A stretch of 64,000 nt of DNA from Seriola aureovittata (GCF_021018895.1 NC_079375.1:2752560-2816559), one strand, 5' to 3'. Positions 21,450-31,879 are shown, numbered from the stretch's first letter. Numbers and translations are program-made. The notes: generated by a model from the sequence alone, not told the origin.

Positions 21450-21897
21450 TGTCATGTCCTGTCCTGATTTAAGTTATGTTTTCTGTTTTTGTCATGTTGG
21501 TTTTTCATTTCCTGTTTTATTTTGGTGTATGTCTTACCTCTCCTCTCGTACCAGAATTCCACTTCCTGCCTTAGTGTGTTTCCCGCTCCTGTGATTGTCG
21601 ACCCCGCAACTAATGTGTTGCACCTGTTGTCTTCCCCTCCTAGTGTATTTAGCCTGCGTGCCCCCTGTTTAACTCTGTTCTTAGTAGCAAGCGGCCCAGC
21701 ATTCTCTCTGTGTCCAGTCTAGTGTGTATGACCTGTTTCCTGTTCGCCCAGGCCTTTTGCCTCAGCCCTTGGATTTGTTTGCCTTGCCTGACTGATGTCC
21801 TGTGTACCGACCTGGTTTCCATTAAAAACCCTGCCTCTGATTGCTGCTGAGATGCGCTGTATTGAGTCCTCATCTAGTGGTTGTGTTATACTGTGCA
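21450..21897 (+). mobile_element. Family F solo-LTR-like copy
   Basis: Begins TGTCATGTCCTGTCCTG and ends near TTATACTGTGCA. Promoter-like GTATTTAGCC lies around 21645, and ATTAAAAACCCTG (polyadenylation-signal-like ATTAAA) around 21821, the order expected in an LTR. Related copies are at 34733, 52136 (minus) and 60965. No clean 5-bp duplication. Assignment to a Ty3/gypsy-type element is a guess from form. Confidence 0.5.
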
Positions 21898-21989
21898 TGT
21901 GGTGTATGCTTTAAAAAGGTTAAAAACAAAAGTGGATGCAAGGGAGAGTTGGCAATCCTAATGAAGGGAAATCTATAATTAGAGGTATA

Positions 21990-22330
21990 GTAGGTATAGT
22001 AGGTTGATACAAAAGAGCAAAAGAAAAACAGAACAAAAAAAATGGCAAATTGGTTTCCATCCAAATGCTGGACTGATGTGCAGAAGAAAATGCAAATGAA
22101 TCCATGTTTCTTTCTTTACCATTGTTGTGCAAATATAGTCAAGATAAACAAACCATGTCATTATCACTAATGAAAAAAGAACGTTGCAGAAGAATAGAAG
22201 AATACATCATCCACCGGGTGAATAGAAACAAAAGTTAACTGTGAATTAGCATGGACAAGGTGCAGAAGCAAAAGAGTCATCGCTTTGGAATAAATGAGGA
22301 AAGTTCAGCGAGTGAAAACACTAATCTCCA
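21990..22330 (+). repeat. Family E repeat, copy 2
   Basis: 22180-22320 matches 17860-17990 (GTGAATTAGCATGGACAAGG, TCGCTTTGGAATAAATGA). Its left part, read on the minus strand, contains CAGCATTTGGATGGAAACCA, which also occurs at 25515-25537. Confidence 0.6.
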
Positions 22331-22359
22331 GAACTTTAACAACCACAGCACTTGGTTTT

Positions 22360-22720
22360 CCCAGTTTGGTGTGGAAGAACTCGAATGGTCTGCGCAGAAC
22401 CCTGACTTCATCCCCGTCAACCCAACAAGCCTTGTGATGAACTGGAACACCGAGAGTGAACCAGACTTTATCATCAGCATCAGTGTTGGACCTCACTGAT
22501 TGTCATGTATAAGTTTTCCCCATGTGTAAATAGACCAAACATGGATCTTACATCAACCAAAGATTCCTGTTCAAACTGACGTTATGTCAGAATTACAATC
22601 CTCAAACAACCAACTCACTGGTCGTACGCATGGGAACCTTTGCCCTCTCTTCCATCTAACACATTTAATCAATGTGTTATTATGCTCTTGTGGCTGAATG
22701 GGAGCAAATCTCTGCACGCT
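22360..22720 (+). mobile_element. Degraded Tc1-type element tail, split by a 178-bp insertion
   Basis: 22365-22500 and 22679-22715 are two neighbouring parts of one Tc1 transposase gene. About 178 bp of unrelated sequence separates them (22501-22678). Confidence 0.75.
22365..22715 (+). pseudogene. Tc1-type transposase C-terminal fragment, interrupted
   Basis: The first part reads FGVEELEWSAQNPDFIPVNP, a decayed copy of the motif FGVEELDWPAQSPDLNPIQH; the glutamate position has changed. After a frame change, ELEH and a SVGPH stretch (DLT in relatives) follow. The second part (22679-22715) reads ALVAEWEQISA, which in relatives follows directly after the DLTDALVAEWEQIPA junction. This identifies 22501-22678 as an insertion. 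A dead remnant of the lineage also present at 8285 and 28304. Confidence 0.75.
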
Positions 22721-23254
22721 ACAACGGCCACTCATTTCTTCATTCTGAGCGGAGCTTAGCTTTGTGTTTAATCTGCGGTTCTGACGCCCTTACGAGAACA
22801 GGTGGGGATAGGTTCGATGCCCTTAACTCCCCAAGGCGTTTGAGAAGTTGGAGGGTCGTCCTCCACTTTGCTTCTCCCAACATGCCGGCCCTCTCATCAG
22901 ACGACAGCTCTGTGTCAGTCCAGGCGCCACAACCTGTAAGTGCAGCTGCTGTTTTCATGCGACCTGCTGCCATGTTCAACAACATGTGATGTTCTTCGAC
23001 ACTGGGTACTAAGTGCATGTTCTTGAGGTGCTTACTCAGCCATCTGAGGGTCCGTTTACACTGGCATCCTAAAGAAAAAACAACTACTTTATAGTGACAT
23101 TTTTACAACAATTTTATAGTGCATTTATAGTACATTCATATACAGCTGTATTTAAGCACGTCAAAAACATTCCTCATTCCAATTACATATAAAACTGCAT
23201 GAAATCACATCCTACGATAAATATGTTTACCTTTAAACAATAAAAAGTAACAAA
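22721..23254. other. No gene recognised
   Basis: The open frames at 22672-23018 on both strands begin in Tc1 debris and run into unrecognised sequence. No support as a gene. Confidence 0.45.
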
Positions 23255-23335
23255 AATAATATATAATAATAACTTGATTTATGGAGCACTTTTCATACAT
23301 GAGAAGTAGCTCAAAGTGCTTTACAATTAAAAAAA
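23255..23335 (+). repeat. Fragment of a teleost repeat tail
   Basis: ACTTGATTTATGGAGCACTT followed by TTCATACATGAGAAGTAGCTC and AAAGTGCTTTACA resembles a common fish retroelement-associated tail (TTTATAGAGCACCTTTCATAC...AAGTGCTT). Confidence 0.55.
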
Positions 23336-24189
23336 AATCGAATTGTACAGTAATATAAATGCGGATTGAAGGACAATGAAAATAGAGAATTAGAAAGACA
23401 GTTTTTCCGTTACTTGTTTGTTGCATACCGTAGATTTGAGATTGCACCAACTTATATCCATTGTTTCTTTGTGTTTTCTGTTTGATGTATATGGTTTTTT
23501 TTTTGTTTTTATTTCATTTCTGAAGTAAATGAAATGAAGACAACAAGATGTAACGTGTCAACATGTGAAGACGATACCAGGTAAATGTGCAATAAAACCA
23601 CAGGAACATTTGAGCTGATTACTGTGACTGATGTCATTTAACCTTTTAAACATGTAAACAATGAACTCACTAAACACTATAGATATGCTGTAAGTACATA
23701 AACTAAATATCAAATTAACCTATCTCCTTCAAATCCCGCACACAGGACATCAGTTGTGTCTGAAACATGGGTGAGATCAGTAGCATTACTTTTTACTTTG
23801 TCAAGGTTGCATCATTGTTACATCCTTGTTGTGCATTCAAAGACACTGTGACATCTGAGGAGACATGATTATCTCATTATATGTGATCCATGTATGATGT
23901 CATCTGAAAATTAAACCAAAAGACAAATAATGAGGACACTGTGTCATTCTGTGTGTTAATAAAAGCCGCTCCTCCGCAGCTGACTGCCAAATCTCTTATT
24001 TTGAAGTGTCCTTGAACACATCAGTGCTGTTGTCAGACATGTCAGTGCTTCTCTTGGTTGCTCATGTCCTCAGTGAAGAACCATTACATGTTATGCTTCA
24101 CTCGAATTATGACTGTAAATACTTCACCACACAGCCGCAGAATTTCAACAAGCCACGTATATGAATTTTGTTATTTTCGAAGCAGGTGC
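23336..24189. other. No gene recognised
   Basis: AT-rich sequence. No repeat or coding signature found. Confidence 0.45.
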
Positions 24190-24660
24190 CTTATCGCACG
24201 CTAACAGATGTCCTGGGATCGAACACATCTCGCAGGCTGAAGTGTTTAACCTTTCTCAGATTGACGGCCTCCAAACTGCCACCTGTCATTTTTGAGGGGG
24301 AATTGTTTCTTCAATTTGTCTGAATGAAGATATCACGGCCCGGATGCTCCTTATCGCCTCCCCGGTAACACAGCCGGCGACGGTTGTTTTGACACCTTCA
24401 GACTTCCCTGCACCCTCCACATGTTTTGGGTGGGTGGGTGGGGGGTGGGGGGGGAGTCCTAAATAGAAATGTGCCGCCTTTTTATAGCAGGTGGGAAGAT
24501 TTTGCACATTTAGATCACACTTCAGCTCATGGGCTCTGCCAAAGCCTTGATAATTAATATGATTATTCATATCCGAGAATCTGAGTGAAGGACACATCGG
24601 TGCTTTGTTTGAGGCAAAATATTTTCTCTGGTGTTTGAGGTTTCGCTGCTTCTGTGTCAC
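24190..24660. promoter_or_regulatory. Candidate conserved non-coding block
   Basis: Non-repetitive sequence containing CAGCTCATGGGCTCTGCCAA, a homeodomain-type TAATTAAT at 24551-24558 inside GATAATTAATATGATTATTC, and a strong G-run cluster. The 124-residue minus-strand open frame (24286-24660) has a Pro-rich middle caused by that G tract and no recognisable domain. Confidence 0.28.
24427..24455 (+). repeat. G-run cluster, strong G-quadruplex candidate
   Basis: Runs of GGG, GGG, GGG, six G and eight G are each separated by a single T. Single-base loops are the most stable quadruplex design. Confidence 0.8.
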
Positions 24661-24813
24661 ATGATGATTTATTCACTGGAAAATCTTATTACAGTTATTT
24701 GTTATTTTCAATACAAAAATATTTCCTGATGTTGTGAAACTGATTTAAAGGATCATTCTGGTTTATTAACAAAATTAATAGAGATCTGTAAACACGATGA
24801 CATAACGACATAG

Positions 24814-25020
24814 ACTGTAAATAAAGATGCACGTAGCCTCCATGACATCACCCACAGGAAGAGTGGTTTTGAAGCTCAGAGTGAGCTACTCCACCGTAGC
24901 CATCTTGGCAGTGCCTGACTCCGCCTTCCAACTCCCAGTTAATCCGAAAATGGGCAAAGAGGTGGAGCATGTGTGGAGCTGAGACTTCTGCACATGCTGG
25001 TTTAATAACTGTGGCAAGCC
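24814..25020 (+). repeat. Family B dispersed repeat, 3'-truncated
   Basis: TAGACTGTAAATAAAGATGC, GTAGCCTCCATGACATCACC and GCCATCTTGGCAGTGCCTGA occur in the family order. It stops after TGTGGCAAGCCTACG. Confidence 0.82.
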
Positions 25021-25159
25021 TACGGTACCATTAGCATCATTAGCACAGCTGGGTGTATTTGCTCAAACGCTAACCCAAGGCTAATTAATTTGCTGGCTAG
25101 CTTGTTAACATGCTAAGCTAACAAGCCAGGTATGGGGAGCACAGACACCGATACCTGCA

Positions 25160-25440
25160 TGTAGATGTGGCGAAAACATTCACTTGGAGTCAAAGATGAA
25201 CTGATTAGAATTTGGTGTTCAGAGGTCAAAGGTCAAGGTCATTGTGACCTCATAAAACAGATTTTTGGCCATAACTCACACATTCATTCACTAATTCTGA
25301 CACAATTGAACTTAAATGTCTATAAGGATAAAGTTAAGTGATGACATTTTATATCCAGAAGGTCAAAGGTCAACTTCACTGTGACATCATAATAATATCA
25401 GGGGGAGAATGTGACCATATTTCCTTCAACTTGACTGGTT
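25160..25440 (+). repeat. Family D repeat with nuclear-receptor half-site cluster
   Basis: Order: CACTTGGAGTCAAAGATGAA, then AGGTCA half-sites at 25223-25228, 25230-25235 and 25236-25241, then TTG and TGACCT at 25245-25250. The first pair has DR1 spacing; the last pair forms a perfect AGGTCAnnnTGACCT palindrome (25236-25250). A second DR1 lies at 25360-25372. Other long copies are at 32400 and 48930. The repeat identity is certain from the copies; receptor binding is inferred. Confidence 0.8.
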
Positions 25441-25600
25441 GTGTAGTGCATGGAAAGGCGGATTCATTTGCATGTTCTTTCTGCAGATTTGATCAAAATT
25501 CAATAACAATTTATGCAGCATTTGGATGGAAACCAGTGCCACTTTTGTTGTTTTGTTGTTTGTTTCTTCTTCTCCTTGCTTTTAATAAAAATAAAAAAAA
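25441..25600 (+). repeat. Family E related fragment
   Basis: GATTCATTTGCATGTTCTTT and CAGCATTTGGATGGAAACCA match the minus strand of 22040-22110. An A tract follows at 25596-25608. Confidence 0.55.
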
Positions 25601-25669
25601 AAAAAAAACTACTGAAGGAAAAAAACATTTACAGAATCATCAAATCTTGCATGAATAAAGATTGTGTTA

Positions 25670-25970
25670 CATTGCTTTATCCATTTATCTATTTGGATCC
25701 CGATTAGTCACTACCAAGGTAGCAATGAGTCTTCCTGGGCTTCACTCAAGTAAAAATGACATCATAATACAAAACAATGTAAAGACAAAAAAGGCAAATA
25801 CAAACAACAGTAAAACTATTAATTAGGATAATAACAACAGCGGCAAGTTCCACACTTTATCTAAAGTGGAGGCTTTTTAAAAACACTTTTACTGGGTAAT
25901 GTGAAATATCTGATGGCTTTCTATAATTAATGTGCTGAATAAAATCCAGTTTACAATCAGCTGAAAGGAG
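25670..25970 (+). repeat. Non-LTR retrotransposon 3'-end-like fragment
   Basis: ATTTGGATCCCGATTAGTCA followed by CTACCAAGGTAGCAATGAGT and CTTCCTGGGC resembles the 3' region of a common fish LINE (pattern GGATCCCCATTAG...ACTCTTCCTGGG). The remainder up to CCAGTTTACAATCAGCTGAA is less certain. Confidence 0.45.
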
Positions 25971-26401
25971 CATGTGTGGACCAAGATGCTGTGTCCTTGG
26001 TCAGGTACTCCAGCTCATTTTGATCCAGCTGTGGTGTACCACTGCACCACACTGGTGTCATGTACCAGCCCTGGTATTACTTGATATAAAACGGTCCCTC
26101 ACCTACAGTGACTTAGCATGTAGCCGTGGAAACACCTGTCAACCTATCAGCTTTCTCTGGTGTGTTTCTCTGACTCTATATTTCCTCGACACTCGTCCCC
26201 ATCGAGGACATGAACTCCTGTGCGGTCAGAGTCACTCTGAGCTTCGACCTCTGCTCTGTCAGATGTTGATGCTGCTGCTCATCTGTCGGCGTGCTCTGAA
26301 CGAAGAGGAAATAAAACACAAAGAGGAGCACACTGTCTCCTCGGCTTCTGTTTACAAAGAGGGAAGGCAGACAATCACAAACTGTGATATTCACTCCCTC
26401 C

Positions 26402-26404
<3 letters not shown>
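25971..26404. other. No gene recognised
   Basis: A 195-residue plus-strand frame (25972-26559) and a 231-residue minus-strand frame (26176-26871) overlap and both run through CA/GT tracts. Neither shows a domain, so I regard both as chance. Confidence 0.55.

Positions 26405-26443
<39 letters not shown>
26405..26443 (+). repeat. (CA)n microsatellite, left arm of an inverted pair
   Basis: 39 bp of CA repeat. The complementary GT repeat follows at 26574-26613, 130 bp downstream. Confidence 0.95.
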
Positions 26444-26446
<3 letters not shown>

Positions 26447-26572
26447 CCCCCCCAGGTCAACACTCCTGGATCAGTATTATCACATCTGGCCCAGCGCTGA
26501 GCAAATCCCCTCCATATTTTTTTCAAGTTAGTGAGAGAATGAATGAGAAAGACGATTAGTGAGCATAAGCCA

Positions 26573-26573
<1 letters not shown>

Positions 26574-26613
<40 letters not shown>
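26574..26613 (+). repeat. (GT)n microsatellite, right arm of an inverted pair
   Basis: 40 bp of GT repeat, complementary to the CA tract at 26405-26443. Confidence 0.95.
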
Positions 26614-26615
<2 letters not shown>

Positions 26616-26723
26616 GTGTGTTTTGTATGCATGCCTGTATGCTGCCGAGTGTGTCATTGTTGATGTGAAGTGTGTGTGTGATGGCACGAAAGGCTGAAAT
26701 GGTGCTAGCTGAACCATGGCAGC

Positions 26724-26727
<4 letters not shown>

Positions 26728-26754
<27 letters not shown>
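26728..26754 (+). repeat. (CAG)9 triplet repeat
   Basis: Nine uninterrupted CAG units. Reading frames over it give Ser, Ala or Gln runs, but no supported gene covers it. Confidence 0.95.
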
Positions 26755-26755
<1 letters not shown>

Positions 26756-27204
26756 TCGTCCTGCTCTATTGTCGACAGGAGACAAAAAGAGAAATGAAAA
26801 AAAAAAAAAAAATCGAAAACGAAATGAAAGCCAACAGCTCTCTGTCTCTGTTTGTGCGGCACAGAAACCACACAGCTGCTCAGTGAAATCTGTAATTTTC
26901 ACAGAACAAAGCGGCAGAGGATGTCAGTCTGTCAAAAACCTCGAGAGCCGGTCCAGCAGCGCGCCACTGCTGGGGGTTTTTTGTGTTTTTTTTTTTCTCC
27001 TACTCAAATCAAAGAAGTCCTTCCTCACAGGTAATTCAGTCCATTCATTCCAAGCATTCAGTTTGAATGGAGACAAATTGTTGTATTAAAGCGCAAATCC
27101 CTTTTATAATAACCTGGGTCTCATTCTCAGGAGAACAGTGACACGTTTATCAACGTTTCACTTTCAAAAAAAAAATCCACACGGCTCCTTTGTTCAGTGA
27201 AACA
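26755..27204. other. No gene recognised
   Basis: Contains A and T tracts at 26797-26812 and 26986-26997. Short frames across it are not supported. Confidence 0.45.
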
Positions 27205-27260
27205 CTACAGAGGTCAAAGGTCACAGTGACTATTTTCATGTCATGCACCTTTTAGAATGA
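27205..27260 (+). repeat. Family D fragment with DR1 and near-palindromic ERE
   Basis: AGGTCAAAGGTCA at 27211-27223 is a DR1. The second half-site continues as AGGTCACAGTGACT (27218-27231), one base from a full AGGTCACAGTGACCT estrogen-response palindrome. Confidence 0.6.
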
Positions 27261-28258
27261 GTATTTTCCATCTGAACTGTTTTTTTTTTTCTCTCTGCTT
27301 TCCTTCAATAACGGAGCTGGATTCAGTGATGTGAGATGGAGCCCCGTTCGCTTGTTGAAAATGACATCTGCGGTCTCCTTTGTTTTTGGGGCATGAGGAT
27401 TAGAGTCCTTCTGACTTCCTGCACAACGTCTGAGTCCGGACCCGGACTGTCAGGCCTATTGGATCGAATGGAACAAATTCTCCTAATAGAAAAAGTAATA
27501 TCAGGGTGTTTGGGATGTTAAAAAATGCTATCTTAATCTATAACATTACAACATCATTTATTGGTCGATGATAGTTTGTATTAGTAAAATAAATCTACAA
27601 AGTAACCAGCAACTAATACTGCCAGTTAAATGTAGTGGTAGTAATTCTTAATTACTTTCCACCAGTGCCACTGTTTACCTGTTTATCTATGGCAAATCAT
27701 CTGCAGCTATACAACTGGACTTCCAGAATGTAATAACTCCTCATCTGCGTCTGGCCTATCTCTTTATAGTGGGTTTATCTTCCTCGCCCCTCCTCCCCTC
27801 ACCCCTTCCCTCCTCTCTCAGCAGCAAAACGCTTCACATTCGGCTGTTTTTAGCCTCGTCCTTGAGTGGGCTAAATAAAAACCACAGGTCATCAGATATT
27901 CTCTGAGGAAGATCAGCGACTTTGTGGAGTTTCATTTAACCTCCTATTGTGCTAACGCTTGGAGTGTTTGTGTGGGTGTGGGTTTGGGTGGAGGGGGGTG
28001 GGGGGTAAGGAATGGAGGCTTGAGTGATAACATGCATTTAATTTCGACGTCACCTAGCGCAGTATTTTGTATGTTTGTGTTACAGCTGTTTGAATGAAAT
28101 CGCTCTATGGTGATTTGCCATCCACAAAACACCACTTCATTTTGTTGTCTACCTCACACGGTGCATCATCACTCTACACTGTAGTGCAGATATAAACATT
28201 CCTCTGTAGCCAGACGCTCTGTGTTTTGACTAGTTTCTTTTTTCAGCTTATTTTTTCA
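27261..28258. other. No gene recognised; possible conserved block at 27700-27910
   Basis: 27700-27910 is non-repetitive with MEF2-like AT-cores (GCTGTTTTTAGCCTC, GGGCTAAATAAAAACC) and a pyrimidine-rich CCCTCCTCCCCTCACCCC run. No gene or repeat copy is seen in the rest. Confidence 0.3.
27974..28005 (+). repeat. G-run cluster, G-quadruplex candidate
   Basis: Runs of 3, 3, 3, 6 and 6 G with loops of 1-4 bases. Confidence 0.7.
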
Positions 28259-28293
28259 GTTATTATTATTATTATTATTATTACTATTACTAC
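28259..28293 (+). repeat. (ATT)n microsatellite
   Basis: About 35 bp of TAT/ATT repeat with minor interruptions at the right end. Confidence 0.9.
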
Positions 28294-28303
28294 ATTTCTA
28301 TTA

Positions 28304-28445
28304 TACACCACACTTCCAAACGTATGTGGACACCAACTTGTCCTACTGACATGTGATTGCTGAACATCTTTTGCCCAAAATATGATAGTAAGATATAACA
28401 TCCTCCACTCTCCTGGTTTAAGGCTTCCCATTGGCCTCTGTGCCA
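28304..28445 (-). mobile_element. Degraded Tc1-type terminal region
   Basis: ACTTCCAAACGTATGTGGAC followed by ACC and, further in, TCCACTCTCCTGGTTTAAGG and CTTCCCA match the end region of the Tc1 lineage seen at 8285 (TGGACACC terminus and the reverse complement of its transposase C-terminus). Too decayed to read as protein. Confidence 0.5.
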
Positions 28446-29034
28446 CATATTGTTGTTGTTGTCCAAGACCAGTTTAAAGCCTATTAAAGAGCATAATTGT
28501 AAAACTTTATGCTGTGTTTTCCCTGCAGACAGTGAATGTGTCACATAAGCTGAAGGTATAGCTCTTTAATGCAGTGGTTCCACTGTGTGGAAATACTACT
28601 ACAACTAAAGTTCCTGCATTCAAAATTATATTTATGTATTAGAATCAAAATATACTGAAAATACCAAAGCAGAAGTTCAGAATAATTTTTATTATATTTC
28701 TGGATTCTAGTTATTGATGCATTATTGTGGAGACATCCTTTTAATGTTGCAGCTGGTAGGTGGAGCTAATTAAAAAAAACTTTATCTACTGCTGTGCTGC
28801 TAATTAATTTACCCCTAGGGATCAATAGTGTGATCTTAACCTGCAACCTTCAAGATCATAATTTAGTTATATTTAAATTTTGTATTATTATTCACAAATC
28901 TATAAGGTATTTAGTAAAAAAACGAACCCATATGACCCGTAAGGTTTTGCTGCTAGGCAACATCTAGTATGCTGATGTAGTATAAAGAGAGACAATGTCC
29001 ACGTCAGGAGGAGGTTGTGGTGGATGGATAAATA
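28446..29034. other. No feature recognised
   Basis: AT-rich sequence without recognisable genes or repeats. Confidence 0.4.
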
Positions 29035-29425
29035 TGACACAGGACAGTTTGATTCCAATGCGGAAGTAGCAGTTTATATTGTTTCTATTTCTTATATATA
29101 TTATATATATATTATATTGTTTTCTATATTGTTTCTGTTTATCCATGACTGTTTGTTGTTATTATTGTAACCATGACGACAAAGATGCTCTAATGTTGAG
29201 GAAGTACTTATTTCAACCCAAATTACCTTCTTTTCCTAAACCTTACCCAGCATGGCGACAAAGGTTCGGTACGCCATGCTAGTACCTTCTGCTTGTTTAT
29301 CATTGTTACCAAGACAACCAAGGTCTAGTACGCCTGCCGTGCTCTTTCAGGAGACACTCCTATGAATCGTATCAGAGGGTTGAAAGAAACGACCTGTGTG
29401 GTTGTTCAGGTTGGAGGAGTTGCTG
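29035..29425 (+). repeat. Family G dispersed repeat
   Basis: GGAAGTAGCAGTTTATATTG, ATTATTGTAACCATGACGAC, CTTTTCCTAAACCTTACCCA and CTATGAATCGTATCAGAGGG occur in an order shared with 51765-52090 (minus) and 61370-61640. An AT-rich expansion lies inside at 29090-29130. Confidence 0.75.
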
Positions 29426-29636
29426 ACTAAAGTATTTATTTACTTTCCACTACTGTTTTTATGTGTTTCTAAATGTCAGTTTTACTTACTGTTACTTACT
29501 GACTGTTGCATTTGTTGTCGTTTAGTTTCTGGCCTGTGTTTGCCTGTTTGTTGTGTCTGTTCAAACCTACACTCTGTGGCATGTAACAAAACCAAAGAGT
29601 GTAAATAGTAAACAAAAATCGGTATGTAAGCACGTA

Positions 29637-29638
<2 letters not shown>
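29426..29638. other. No feature recognised
   Basis: A short frame reaching into the GT tract is not supported. Confidence 0.35.
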
Positions 29639-29680
<42 letters not shown>

Positions 29681-29681
29681 G
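29639..29681 (+). repeat. (GT)n microsatellite
   Basis: GT repeat with one GC interruption at its right end. Confidence 0.95.
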
Positions 29682-31338
29682 ATACAGCATCAAGGTTACA
29701 GCTCTGTCCTGCCTTCAGATCAGCCAATGATCCGCTGAAACATCGATAAACAGCACAGACACACAAGAGCATCTGACTCAATTATTCATCACTAAACTCT
29801 TTTGCCCTCCGTTAGCGAATCAATAAGCTGCTATAATCAGCTTTGTACTGAGGGAAAGTAGCTCACTATACACACTATACTTTACATATTATGTTTCTAT
29901 TTATTATGGCTACGCTCCAAATGTTTCATATGTGAGTGAATAGAAGAGGAGACGACTGCAGTGCTTTCAATCAAAGTCGGATGTCGAGGAAAAGTCTTGA
30001 CTCCTGGTGACGTGTAATGCACTTTCATACGACCACACTCTGCCTGCCAGATAACCAGATGTTAGATTCAGCTTCTCTTCGTACCTACAAACAGGGACGG
30101 CTGGTATGAATGGACTAAGCCCCTCGCTGTGTTTTACAGTAAAGATGAGAATCATTGTTGAAAGAACAGATTGTTTTATACTTTGGCGGAACCTTAGTGT
30201 AGCAACAGCACCAAATATTCCTGAGATAAAAAAAACAGGAGATAAGGCCGTGTAAAAGTTTGTGTTCGGACCTGAGAGCTGACTCAGACTAAGGTGGGGT
30301 ATTGACAAAAGAGTTACTCTGGGGAAGCAGCTGGCTGGAGAGCGCTGATGGCCGACTGAGGAGGGTTGAAGCAGGGAATGGTGGAGACCATGCTGAGGAT
30401 GAAAACAGGGGTGAAGGCGGAGGGATTGGCAGTGGGGGGGCGGTGAAGAGGCTGGCTGGTGCTGCGAGTCTGGACACAGAGGAAAAAGACGTTAAACACA
30501 GGCAGGGAAAGGAACAACTAGAAGCTGTGGCAGAGCCTTAACATATTTAACATATCAACAGGTCATTGACTTTTGGGACTGGGAGGCTGTAGTCGGCGTG
30601 GAAGCATTAAAAAAAGAATTATATGACTCTATCTGACATTTGTCAAAATTGAGTTATCCATATAATCTTTTATTCTGTGACAACCTATTAAAACTATGTG
30701 AAGTTTTTGTTTAAGTTGTTTGCATTCTTGGACTCCTTATCTAGAAAACAAAAAGACTATCAGTTCTGCTCTATGAAATGCAACAAATTTGAAACTCAAA
30801 ATCTCAAAACTGCTCAGATAGAAGTAGACGTGATGCTGCTGTCTCTGCAGCATCAACTACTGATGGGTATAATGCCCACCCAACCAATATCAGCGCCCGC
30901 CGCTCCTGCCTGTAAACCTTTGTGCACCGGAGCTGATTTAATGTCATTTCTTTAAATTGTTCTTTTTTTTTTTTTATCCTGTGTGTTCTCAACATTTTGA
31001 CATTTACAGCAGCAGCAGAGCTTCTCAAGAAAAGCCTGTTAGTAGTTTTACTCGTAGGTCCAGCATTTCCTCAGGCACGGGGAATTTAATCCTATATATA
31101 CCATCCACCCCCCTCCCTCCCTCCCTCCCTCCCTCTCTGCACTGTTTCCTAAGTCTCCTCTATATAAGCTGATGATCCGTTTGCTTAATAAAACTCCAGA
31201 GAATGATACTTGGGCTGTAGTTAAGCTTCTTAACAGAGATCCCTGTTTGCAAGCATGACCTTAAAATGTAGAATATGTCACTGCTGTTCATAGTTGTAAG
31301 GGGAAAAAAAGTCTTCACAGTTATTGTTCTGTTAAAGT
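29682..31338. other. No gene recognised
   Basis: Opposing frames at 30289-30541 (Gly/Glu-rich against Pro/Ser-rich) mirror each other and are treated as compositional. A CCCT repeat lies at 31108-31134 and a T tract at 30962-30975. No repeat family recognised. Confidence 0.45.
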
Positions 31339-31700
31339 CCATGTGTTGTTTGATTATAAAGCAGATGTAGGTTCTATATTAATACTGTGAAAGTATCAAA
31401 GCCTCAGTCCACAGAGAAATGCACACAGCCTGTATTCAGACACTGAGCCTTAAAACCAGCCGTCAGGACTTCTGGAACTTTGTGATGTCACAACAAAGCA
31501 GTCACCCCTATCAGCCATCCCAAGCCCCGCCCACCTGGACCCACCATCCAACCTTGCAGGATTTGGTTTCTCTGAATAAAAAATATATCAGATTTCAGGT
31601 AAACACTCAAACGGTCAGCCAATCAGAAGAGAGGCACAGAGCCTCCTCTCTTCTGATATCTGAAATATATCTTCTTATGGATCAACACTTCAAATAAAAC
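31339..31700 (+). repeat. Family A dispersed repeat with damaged hairpin
   Basis: TGATTATAAAGCAGATGTAG through CACAACAAAGCAGTCACCCC, CAAGCCCCGCCCACCTGGAC and TTTGGTTTCTCTGAAT. The segment after that is rearranged: AAAAAATATATCAGATTTCA appears inverted relative to other copies. The left hairpin arm (31618-31634) is intact; the right arm breaks after CCTCTCTTCTGAT. Confidence 0.88.
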
Positions 31701-31879
31701 ACAGGAGAAGAGGGAAATACGGAGCTTTAAATATAACAGAAAGAAACAGAGACATGCATCACTCAGTAGTTGGTATATATTCGGTAGCTATATTTAACTT
31801 CAGCTACATACAGTGAAGCCAGTTTGCACTCTCATCCCTTTCAGGTCTCAGTAATCAGTATTCCCTTTTATTTGACTAC
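31701..31879. other. No feature recognised
   Basis: Short spacer without recognisable features. Confidence 0.35.

Noticed and set aside
25972..26559. 195-codon plus-strand open frame
   Set aside because: Overlaps the above on the other strand, runs through a CA tract and begins in LINE-like sequence; no recognisable domain.
26176..26871. 231-codon minus-strand open frame, the longest in the window
   Set aside because: It passes through the CAG tract, the GT tract and the CA tract, giving Leu/Ala, His/Thr and Cys/Val runs; no domain and an opposing frame of similar length.
30289..30541. Glu/Gly-rich plus-strand frame and Pro/Ser-rich minus-strand frames
   Set aside because: Mirror-image composition on the two strands with no domain; no splice or start context.
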